Shown here: in pieces, positions 50,562-57,935 of the stretch | Layout: each line of letters starts with the position of its first letter | Numbering within the stretch: position 1 is the stretch's first letter | From: Couchioplanes azureus | Lineage (GTDB): Bacteria; Actinomycetota; Actinomycetes; Mycobacteriales; Micromonosporaceae | Direction: 5' to 3' | NCBI RefSeq assembly: GCF_014648355.1 | Contig: NZ_BMQY01000006.1 | Location: forward strand, 1-64,000 | DNA: 64,000 nt | The notes under the pieces: generated by a model | What the model saw: only the letters and a program-made list of their open reading frames with translations | What the model was told of the DNA's origin: nothing | Databases searched by the model: none | Made by a program: the position numbers and the translations under genes

Positions 50562-50744
50562 CCGGCGGATGGTGGCCGACGGCCCTGTTCATTCTGAAGG
50601 CCATTTACTGGTCATTCGACCCCCGTCACAGACAGTTTCCGAACCGCCACCACTTTGCGGACGGAGCAATAATGGCAGGCGCCTGACCTGGATCGACGAG
50701 CGCGTGGACGCGATTGACGAAAACGATACAGGCGGGCGGGAAGA

Positions 50745-52109
50745 ATGGCGCGACGGTCGGGACGGGGAGGTACGCAGCCCAGCATGGCGAACGGTGAGCA
50801 GGCGGTGACGCGGCTGGAGGAATACCTCCGGTCGGCACGCGATCGGGCCTTCGTCGGCCGCGCGGCCGAACTGGCCGCGTTCCGCGCGGCCCTCGCCGGC
50901 GACGCCGTCTTCACCGTGCTCTACCTGCACGGCGCCGGCGGCACGGGCAAGACCACGCTGCTGCGGCGCTACGCGGTCGAGGCGGAGCGGACCCGCCGTC
51001 AGGTCATCCGGGTCGACCGGTTCGAACCGGGCGGCCTGATCCCGGCGTTGCTGGCGGCGATGCCACCGACTCCGGCCGGCGCGCCGGGCCCGGTGGTGCT
51101 CGTCGACGAGTTCGAGCACTGGCAGCCGGTCGAGTGGTGGCTGCGCGAGGAGTTCCTGCCCGGGCTGCCGGTGGGCACGGTCGTCGTGCTCGCCGCCCGT
51201 ACGCCGCCCGGGGTGGAGTGGACCGCCGATCCGGGCTGGAACGAGGTCCTGCGCGTCCTGGAGGTCGGCGACCTGTCCCCCACCGAGGCCGAGATGCTGC
51301 TGGACCGGTATGCGATCCCCCGCCGCCGCCAGCGGTTCCTCGCCGAACTGGCCGGCGGCAATCCGCTCGCCCTGCGCCTGGCGGTGGAGGCGGCCGGGAC
51401 CGGCAAGGACGACGACGAGATCCGCCTCTGGCTGGCGCAGGCCGTGGTGCAGGAGGTCGTGGGCGAGCTGCCGTCGGCCGCGCACCGGCACGCCCTGGAG
51501 ATCTGCGCGTACGCGGAGACGACCACCGAGATGCTGCTGCGTGCCACGGTGGCCGAGGGTGACGCCGTGGATCTGTTCCGGTGGCTGTGCGCCCTGCCGT
51601 ACGCCGAGAGCGGTCCGAGCGGTGTGCGGGTGCGCCCGTTCGTCCGCAACGCCGTCCGGACCGAGGTGCAGTGGCGCGACCCGTTGCGGCACGATGCGGT
51701 CCTGGCCCCTCTCGCCGACGGCCCGGCGGTCGTCGAGCCACTGCCCCGCCCCGAGTTCGACGTGGCGGTCCGGGACGCGTTGCGCGCCTGGCGCCGGCCG
51801 GACCTGCTCGCCGGCAACCCACTGGTGCACAGCCGCATGGTGGTCACGTCGGACGCCTCCGCCGAGCCGGTGTCGGCCCTGCGGGACGTGCTGCAGTCCA
51901 CTCTGGAGGCGCTGGGCGCGGATCCGCGGCAGGGCAAGCAGCACCGGGCGCTGGTCGCCACCTACCTCGGCGGCGCGCCCACCCAGGAGGCGGCCGCGGA
52001 GCGCCTCGGTCTCCCCTTCAGCACCTACCGCCGGCACCTCAACCGGGGCCTCGAGGTGCTGTGCAGCCTGCTGTGGCGCCGCGAGTCGACCGGCCTCGAC
52101 CTCATCTGA
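50745..52109 (+). CDS. STAND-like AAA ATPase with C-terminal HTH
   Basis: 454 residues from ATG 50745 (ATG 50784 is an alternative). Residues ~20-250 form a P-loop ATPase: FVGRAAELAAF, Walker A GAGGTGKTT near 65, Walker B PVVLVDEFEHW, LAARTPP, then a winged region with LAGGNPLALRLAVEA. A long helical middle leads to a C-terminal sigma70-region-4-like helix-turn-helix (ATYLGGAPTQEAAAERLGLPFSTYRRHL). The P-loop and HTH suggest an ATP-gated transcriptional regulator of the STAND/MalT class. It sits between alr and ddl, transcribed away from alr and convergent with ddl (8-base overlap), and could control both. Confidence 0.78.
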   Translation: MARRSGRGGTQPSMANGEQAVTRLEEYLRSARDRAFVGRAAELAAFRAALAGDAVFTVLYLHGAGGTGKTTLLRRYAVEAERTRRQVIRVDRFEPGGLIPALLAAMPPTPAGAPGPVVLVDEFEHWQPVEWWLREEFLPGLPVGTVVVLAARTPPGVEWTADPGWNEVLRVLEVGDLSPTEAEMLLDRYAIPRRRQRFLAELAGGNPLALRLAVEAAGTGKDDDEIRLWLAQAVVQEVVGELPSAAHRHALEICAYAETTTEMLLRATVAEGDAVDLFRWLCALPYAESGPSGVRVRPFVRNAVRTEVQWRDPLRHDAVLAPLADGPAVVEPLPRPEFDVAVRDALRAWRRPDLLAGNPLVHSRMVVTSDASAEPVSALRDVLQSTLEALGADPRQGKQHRALVATYLGGAPTQEAAAERLGLPFSTYRRHLNRGLEVLCSLLWRRESTGLDLI

Positions 52110-53169
52110 CCGCGGCGGGCCGGTTCGCACCGGCGAGGGCGGTCGCGATCAACAGATCGAGCAGCTCCGGGTACGGCGTGCCGGCCGCCTGCCACATCCG
52201 CGGGAACTGCGACATCGCGGTGAGCCCGGGCATCGTGTTGACCTCGTTGACGGTCAGCCCCCGGTGCGGGTCGACGAAGAAGTCGACGCGCAGCAGGCCG
52301 GCGCAGCCGAGCGTACGGAAGACCCGGATCGCCTCGGCGCCGAGCCATTCGGTGGTGTCCGGGTCGACGTCGGCGGGGACGCAGAACTCGGTGCGGCCCT
52401 CGCGGTACTTGGCGTCGTAGTCGAAGAACCCGGTGGTGACCCGGATCTCCAGCGGCGGGCTGGCGACCAGCCGCCCGTCCGGCAACTCGAGCACGCCCAC
52501 GTCGATCTCGCGTCCGGGCACGCCGGCCTCGACGAGCACCTTGGCGTCGCAGAGCCGGGCCGCCTCGACGGCTGCGGGCAGCTCGGCCCAGTCGTCCACC
52601 CGCGAGACGCCGATGCTGGAGCCACCGCGGGCCGGCTTGACGAAGGCGGGCAGGCTCAGGCGGCTCCGCTCGGCCGCGGTCACGGCGTCGTTATCGCCGC
52701 GCAGCACGACGCCGTCGGCCACCCCGATGCCCTCCGCGGCGAGGATCTTCTTGGTGAACTCCTTGTCCATGGAAGCGGCGCTGGCCAGGACGCCGCTGCC
52801 GACGTACGGGATGCCGGCCAGCTCCAGCACGCTCTGCACCGTGCCGTCCTCGCCGTACGGGCCGTGCAGGATCGGCATGACGACGTCGACGTCGCGCAGG
52901 GCCTCCAGCGCGCGGAACAGGCTCTCGACGAGCGTGGGCCGCCAGCCGTCCGGCTCGGGCGTCATCGCGCGCAGCACCGCCTCGTCGACCTCCGCGGTGG
53001 CCCGGTCGGTGCCCACGATCCACTCACCCTCGACGGAGATGCGGACCGGCACCACCTCGTACCGGCTGCGGTCGAGGCTCTGCACCACGCCGGCCGCCGA
53101 CCGGCAGGAGACGTCGTGTTCGGTGCTGCGCCCGCCGAAGAGGACCGCCACTCGGACCGTTGGGGGCAC
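52102..53169 (-). CDS. ddl: D-alanine--D-alanine ligase
   Basis: 355 residues, GTG start with GGAG 9 bases upstream. ATP-grasp ligase: VAVLFGGRSTEHDVSC N-motif, HGPYGEDG, KPARGGSSIG glycine loop, omega loop with DYDAKY, RVDFFVD and NEVNTMPG. The DYDAKY Tyr at the acceptor-selecting position favours D-Ala-D-Ala over D-Ala-D-Lac, so this is not a vancomycin-type VanA ligase by that test. It joins two D-Ala for the UDP-MurNAc-pentapeptide. Pairs functionally with the alanine racemase and the S66 peptidase nearby. Confidence 0.93.
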   Translation of the reverse strand: MPPTVRVAVLFGGRSTEHDVSCRSAAGVVQSLDRSRYEVVPVRISVEGEWIVGTDRATAEVDEAVLRAMTPEPDGWRPTLVESLFRALEALRDVDVVMPILHGPYGEDGTVQSVLELAGIPYVGSGVLASAASMDKEFTKKILAAEGIGVADGVVLRGDNDAVTAAERSRLSLPAFVKPARGGSSIGVSRVDDWAELPAAVEAARLCDAKVLVEAGVPGREIDVGVLELPDGRLVASPPLEIRVTTGFFDYDAKYREGRTEFCVPADVDPDTTEWLGAEAIRVFRTLGCAGLLRVDFFVDPHRGLTVNEVNTMPGLTAMSQFPRMWQAAGTPYPELLDLLIATALAGANRPAAVR

Positions 53170-53247
53170 GTCGCATCACTCCACGCTCAGATGTTCTCGC
53201 CGACCGCGTGGATGGTGCGGCATCCGGGTGCTCATCCGGAAGGTCAG

Positions 53248-53865
53248 TTACTGATCAATCGCGGCGAGCGCCCGCAGCTCGGCGGCGAAGATCAGGTCCG
53301 GGTCGAGGCCCATCGACCGGAAGTTGCCCTCGATCTCCAGGCTCACCAGGCCGTGCAGCCGGCTCCACGCGGTGATCGCGCGTAGCAGGACGGCCGGGTC
53401 CGCCTCGCCGACGCCGGCAGCGAGCTGCCGGGCCAGCGCCGGCTCCGGCTCGGGTCCCGGGCCGACCGCCTCGAACAGGACCTTCATCGCCTGCTGCGCC
53501 GCCGACACCAGGCGCGGGTCGTGCGCGTCGTAGCCGGGCAGCGGCGCGGCGAAGAGCAGCCGGTAGCGGTGCGGCTGGGCGAGTGCCCAGGACCGGTACG
53601 CCGCGGCCAGGTCGTCCTGCCGGCGCGGCACGGCCGTGATGGCGGCGGTCAGGTCGGCGTACGCGTCGAGGATCAGCTCGGTGAGCAACGTGTCCCGGTT
53701 GTCGAAATACCGGTACAGCGCCGGGCCGGACACGCCCAGCTCCTTGGCGATCGCGTTGAGCGAGAGTGCTTGCGGCCCGCCCTCGGCGAGCTGTCGCAGC
53801 GCCGCCTCCTTGACCTCCTGGCGCATCTGCGCCCGGAAGCGATCACGGATCCCACGGGAAGCCAT
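53248..53865 (-). CDS. TetR-family transcriptional regulator
   Basis: 205 residues. HTH (ALSLNAIAKELGVSGPALYRYFDNRDTLL, residues ~35-62) and a TetR C-terminal ligand domain with the WHG-type helix pattern (YRSWALAQPHRYRLLF). It is transcribed divergently from the sugar-uptake operon and away from ddl, so it may repress the upstream side of that operon or act on itself. The ligand is unknown. The intergenic region (53866-54026) is the place to look for its operator. Confidence 0.88.
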   Translation of the reverse strand: MASRGIRDRFRAQMRQEVKEAALRQLAEGGPQALSLNAIAKELGVSGPALYRYFDNRDTLLTELILDAYADLTAAITAVPRRQDDLAAAYRSWALAQPHRYRLLFAAPLPGYDAHDPRLVSAAQQAMKVLFEAVGPGPEPEPALARQLAAGVGEADPAVLLRAITAWSRLHGLVSLEIEGNFRSMGLDPDLIFAAELRALAAIDQ

Positions 53866-53947
53866 GCCACGACGCTACAACCCTTGCCCCAGGCGAGACC
53901 CTCTAGCAGTACGGCACGTTCATTTCTGGGCGGTTCCGCCCGGCATC

Positions 53948-53997
53948 TTGACAGGAAAAGTTTGATAGTGCGTGAATGTGTTCTCGTATGGAAATAC
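53948..53997 (+). promoter_or_regulatory. AT-rich promoter zone of the furanoside operon
   Basis: A perfect TTGACA (53948-53953) heads an AT-rich island unlike the surrounding DNA. No good -10 lies at exactly 17 bases, so the assignment is weak. A short GTAT-GGAA-ATAC inverted repeat at 53986-53997 could be an operator for the TetR or an unlinked LacI-type protein. Confidence 0.4.
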
Positions 53998-54026
53998 TTC
54001 GATGTCTATCTCGAGGAGCACATGCC

Positions 54027-55115
54027 ATGAGCGCCATGCCCGGCCGCTGGAGGCCGGCCGTCGTCACACTCGGGGCGGCCCTGTTGCTGGCCGGCGCCTG
54101 CGCCAAGGCGGAGGACGGCGGCACCTCCACCCCCGCCGGATCCGATCCCTCCGCCGGCGCCCAGGTCGTCCGGTCCGCCGCCCCCGGCGCCAAGACCTGC
54201 ACGCTGGACCGGTTCGGCGCTCGCAAGCTCGACCTCACGACCGCGAAGATCGGGTTCTCCCAGTCGGAGAAGGAGGCCAACCCGTTCCGCATCGCCGAGA
54301 CGAAGTCCATCAAGGACGAGGCCGCCCGGCGCGGCATCCCGGCCGGAAACCTGCGGATCACCAACGCGAACTCGCAGTTCAACAAGCAGATCAGCGACGT
54401 CGAGCAGATGATCGACTCCGGCGTGCAGCTGGTCGTCGTCGCCCCGCTGAACTCCGACGGCTGGGACTCGGTCTTCGCCAAGGCCTCGGCCCGCAAGGTG
54501 CCGATCATCACCATCGATCGCAAGATCAATGCCACCCCGTGCGCCGACTATCTGACCTTCATCGGGTCGGACTTCGAGGAGCAGGGCAAGCGGGCCGCCG
54601 ACAAGATGGCCGCCGCGCTGGGCAACAAGGGTTCGGTGGCCATTCTGCTCGGCGCGCCCGGCAACAACGTCACCACGCTGCGCACCAAGGGCTTCAAGGA
54701 CCGGATCGCGACGATCGCGCCGGACATCGCGATCGTGTTCGAGCAGACCGGCCAGTTCTCCCGCGAGGAGGGACAGAAGGTCACCGAGCAGCTACTGCAG
54801 TCCAACTCGGACATCGACGGCATCTACGCCGAGAACGACGAGATGGCGCTCGGCGCCCAGGTGGCGCTCAAGGGCGCGGGCAAGCGGAAGGGCGAGGTCA
54901 GGATCGTCTCCATCGACGGCACCCGCGGCGCGGTCCAGGCCATCGCCGACGGCTGGATCGACGCGGTGATCGAGTCCAACCCGCGGTTCGGCCCGCTGGC
55001 CTTCGAGACGGCGACCAGGTTCTTCGCCGGCGAGCCCATCCCCGAGGACATCATCATCAGCGACCGCGAGTACGACCGGAGCAACGCCAAGGCCGACCTC
55101 GCCAGCGCCTACTGA
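54027..55115 (+). CDS. YtfQ-like sugar ABC transporter substrate-binding lipoprotein
   Basis: 362 residues from ATG 54027 (GAGGAG 8 bases upstream). A hydrophobic leader ends in LLLAGAC (lipobox-like), then a type I periplasmic-binding fold: IGFSQSEKEANPFRIAE, VVVAPLNSDGWDSVF, IGSDFEEQGKRAA, a DGIYAENDEMALGA hinge, and SIDGTRGAVQAI. The pattern resembles E. coli YtfQ, which binds galactofuranose, more than RbsB or XylF. The next gene encodes a GH2-AbfB enzyme, which fits a furanoside ligand. It is the first gene of the operon. Confidence 0.88.
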   Translation: MSAMPGRWRPAVVTLGAALLLAGACAKAEDGGTSTPAGSDPSAGAQVVRSAAPGAKTCTLDRFGARKLDLTTAKIGFSQSEKEANPFRIAETKSIKDEAARRGIPAGNLRITNANSQFNKQISDVEQMIDSGVQLVVVAPLNSDGWDSVFAKASARKVPIITIDRKINATPCADYLTFIGSDFEEQGKRAADKMAAALGNKGSVAILLGAPGNNVTTLRTKGFKDRIATIAPDIAIVFEQTGQFSREEGQKVTEQLLQSNSDIDGIYAENDEMALGAQVALKGAGKRKGEVRIVSIDGTRGAVQAIADGWIDAVIESNPRFGPLAFETATRFFAGEPIPEDIIISDREYDRSNAKADLASAY

Positions 55116-55140
55116 GGCTCCCGACCGGAGGAGAACCGCC

Positions 55141-57930
55141 GTGACCGCCCCTCGACCCGGATCCTGGCGCCGCCCGCTCGCCGTGATCGCCGCCGTACTG
55201 ACCTGTTCGGCCGGCGCCCTCCTCGCCACCCGGTCCCCCGCCGCGGCCTTGCCCGCCGACACGGCGTACCCCGCCCGCAGCGGCTTCGAGCCGAAACCTC
55301 CCCCGCTCAGCACGCCCTGGACCGACCAGGTGTCCACCGCCGACCCGCTCCCGGAATACCCCCGGCCGCAGCTCACCCGGCCCGAGTGGCAGAGCCTCAA
55401 CGGCGTCTGGCAGTTCGCCGGCGCCACGAACCTCGACAGCCCGCCGGTGAACACGCAGCTGGGCGAGGAGGTGCTGGTGCCGTACCCCATCGAGAGCGCT
55501 CTCAGCGGCATCATGCGCCGCCAGGACCACTCGTACTATCGCCGCAGCTTCACCGTCCCGGCCGGCTGGTCCGGCCGCCACGTGCAGCTCAACTTCGGCG
55601 CGGTGGACTGGCAGTCCAAGGTCTGGGTCAACGGCACGCTGCTCGGCACGCACGAGGGCGGCTACGACAAGTTCTCCTACGACATCACCGGCGCGCTGCG
55701 GCCCGGCGCCAACGAGATCATCGTCGGCGTCTGGGACCCGACCGACAGCCAGGACATCCCGGTCGGCAAGCAGCGCCTCGGCCGCGGCGGCATCTGGTAC
55801 ACGCCGTACTCCGGCATCTGGCAGACCGTCTGGCTGGAGCCGACGCACGCCGCGCACATCACCCGCCTCGACACCACCCCGAACGTCACCGCGGGCGGGC
55901 TCGACCTGGTCGTCCAGGCGGCGAACGCCGACGGCCGGGAGGTCACCGCCCAGGTGCTCACCGGCGGCACGGTGGTCGGCACGGCCACCGGCACGGTCGG
56001 CTCCCCCCTGCGCGTCCCGGTCCCGGACGCCCGCCTCTGGAGCCCGGACGACCCCTTCCTGTACGACCTGAAGGTCACCCTCGCCGGCGGTGACGTGGTC
56101 GGCGGCTACTTCGGCATGCGCTCGCTGGGCAAGGCGATGCTGGGCGGAGTGCTGCGGCCGACCCTGAACGGCAGGTTCCTCTACCAGCTCGGCACCCTCG
56201 ACCAGGGCTACTGGCCCGACGGCATCTCCACCGCACCCACCGACGCCGCCCTGCGCTTCGACCTCGAGCAGCAGAAGGCGCTCGGGTTCACCATGGTCCG
56301 CAAACACATCAAGGTCGAAAGCGACCGCTGGTTCTACTGGGCCGACCGCCTGGGCCTGATGGTCTGGCAGGACATGCCGGCCCTGGCCAGCGGCCGGGAG
56401 CCCTCGGCCGCGGGCCGCCAGCGCTTCGAGCGCGAGCTCGAGGAGATGATCGACGAGCACAAGGGCATCACGTCGATCGTCCAGTGGATCCCGTTCAACG
56501 AGGGCTGGGGCGAGTACGACGCCGGCCGCATCGCCGACACGGTGAAGGCCTGGGACCCGACCCGTCTGGTCAACCACAACTCCGGCTCCAACTGCTGCGA
56601 CTCCGACCCGGACCCGGGAAACGGCGACGTGATCGACGACCACATGTACGTCGGGCCCGGGATCACCCGCGCGCCGACCGCCACCCGGATCGCGGTCAAC
56701 GGCGAGTACGGCGGGCTGGGCCTGCGGGTACCCGGGAACGAGTGGCCCACCGCCGGCAAGTTCGCGTACGAATGGCTGCCCGACTCCACCGCCCTGACCG
56801 ACCGCTACGTCCAGATCACCGGCAAGCTCGCCGACCTGATCACCGGCAACGGCCTCTCCGGTTCCGTCTACACCGAACCGACGGACGTGGAGGAGGAGCT
56901 CAACGGCTTCTTCACGTACGACCGGAAGGTCCGCAAGATGGACTTCACCCGCGTCCGCGAGGTGAACCTCCGGGTGCTCGGCGCGGCGAACGGCACCGTC
57001 CTGCCCACCGACCGGCTCGCCTCCCTGCGGGTCACCACGCCCGGCTACACCGACCGCTACCTGCGGCACCGCGACGGCCTGGCGCGAACGGACATGATCA
57101 CCGCGGGCAGCCCGGCCACCGACCGCCAGGACGCCACCTATCGCGTACGCCCCGGGCTGGCGAACGCCGCCTGCCACTCGTTCGAGTCCCGCAACTTCCC
57201 CGGCCGGTACCTGCGGCACCGCGGACACCGCGTCTACAACGAGGCGGACACGGGCGGCACCTTCGCCGCGGACGCCACCTTCTGCGCCCGACCCGGCCTG
57301 TCCGGCGGCGGCACCTCCCTCGAGGCGTCCAACCTGGCCGGTCACTACCTGCGCCACCGCAACGCGGAGGTGTGGGTCGACCGGGACACCGGCGGGCCCT
57401 TCGCCCACGACGCCACCTGGGCGGTCTCCACGCCGCTGTGGCGCAGCGGGGCCGGCCTGGCCGTCGGGCAGAAGCGCTCGTTCCGGGTCACCACCGCCGG
57501 CTACGACAACCGCTACCTGCGCCACCGCGACGCCCTGGCCCGGACGGACGTGATCACCACCGGCAGCCCCGCCACCGACCGGGCGGACGCCACCTTCACC
57601 GTGCGCGCCGGTTTCGCCGACACGAGCTGCTACTCGTTCGAGTCGGTCAACTTCCCGGGACAATTCCTCCGGCACGCGGGCTACCGCCTGCAAAGATCCC
57701 CGAACGACAACACGACGCTGTTCCACCAGGACGCGACCTTCTGCGCACAACCCCCGCTGAACGGCGGCGCGAGCACCGTATCGCTGGAATCCCTCAACTA
57801 CCCCGGCTATTACTGGCGCCACTACGCCGAAGCGGTCTACATCGCCGGCAACGGCGGCGGCAACCCCTGGGACAACCCGGGCAGCTACGCCGCCGACGCC
57901 ACCTGGCACGACGCCGACCCGCTGGGCTGA
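55141..57930 (+). CDS. Secreted GH2 glycoside hydrolase with two AbfB (CBM42) domains
   Basis: 929 residues, GTG start after GGAGGAGA. Signal peptide (~1-40), a GH2 jelly roll (RPEWQSLNGVWQFAG, QVLVWVNG-like SKVWVNGTLLGTHEGGYD), an Ig-like part, and a TIM barrel with acid/base Glu in FNEGWGEYD (~454) and nucleophile in NGEYGGLGL (~521). Two AbfB beta-trefoils (~627-770 and ~780-925) repeat RYLRHRDGLARTD, a fold that binds arabinofuranose side chains. GH2 covers beta-galactosidases, glucuronidases and galactofuranosidases, so activity on Araf/Galf-containing chains is plausible. Located between the binding protein and the ABC ATPase genes. Confidence 0.88.
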   Translation: MTAPRPGSWRRPLAVIAAVLTCSAGALLATRSPAAALPADTAYPARSGFEPKPPPLSTPWTDQVSTADPLPEYPRPQLTRPEWQSLNGVWQFAGATNLDSPPVNTQLGEEVLVPYPIESALSGIMRRQDHSYYRRSFTVPAGWSGRHVQLNFGAVDWQSKVWVNGTLLGTHEGGYDKFSYDITGALRPGANEIIVGVWDPTDSQDIPVGKQRLGRGGIWYTPYSGIWQTVWLEPTHAAHITRLDTTPNVTAGGLDLVVQAANADGREVTAQVLTGGTVVGTATGTVGSPLRVPVPDARLWSPDDPFLYDLKVTLAGGDVVGGYFGMRSLGKAMLGGVLRPTLNGRFLYQLGTLDQGYWPDGISTAPTDAALRFDLEQQKALGFTMVRKHIKVESDRWFYWADRLGLMVWQDMPALASGREPSAAGRQRFERELEEMIDEHKGITSIVQWIPFNEGWGEYDAGRIADTVKAWDPTRLVNHNSGSNCCDSDPDPGNGDVIDDHMYVGPGITRAPTATRIAVNGEYGGLGLRVPGNEWPTAGKFAYEWLPDSTALTDRYVQITGKLADLITGNGLSGSVYTEPTDVEEELNGFFTYDRKVRKMDFTRVREVNLRVLGAANGTVLPTDRLASLRVTTPGYTDRYLRHRDGLARTDMITAGSPATDRQDATYRVRPGLANAACHSFESRNFPGRYLRHRGHRVYNEADTGGTFAADATFCARPGLSGGGTSLEASNLAGHYLRHRNAEVWVDRDTGGPFAHDATWAVSTPLWRSGAGLAVGQKRSFRVTTAGYDNRYLRHRDALARTDVITTGSPATDRADATFTVRAGFADTSCYSFESVNFPGQFLRHAGYRLQRSPNDNTTLFHQDATFCAQPPLNGGASTVSLESLNYPGYYWRHYAEAVYIAGNGGGNPWDNPGSYAADATWHDADPLG

Positions 57931-57935
57931 CGCAC

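Noticed and set aside
52102-53169. VanA-type D-Ala-D-Lac ligase (glycopeptide resistance)
   Set aside because: The omega-loop reads DYDAKY with Tyr at the D-Ala-selecting site, and no VanH or VanX gene is nearby.
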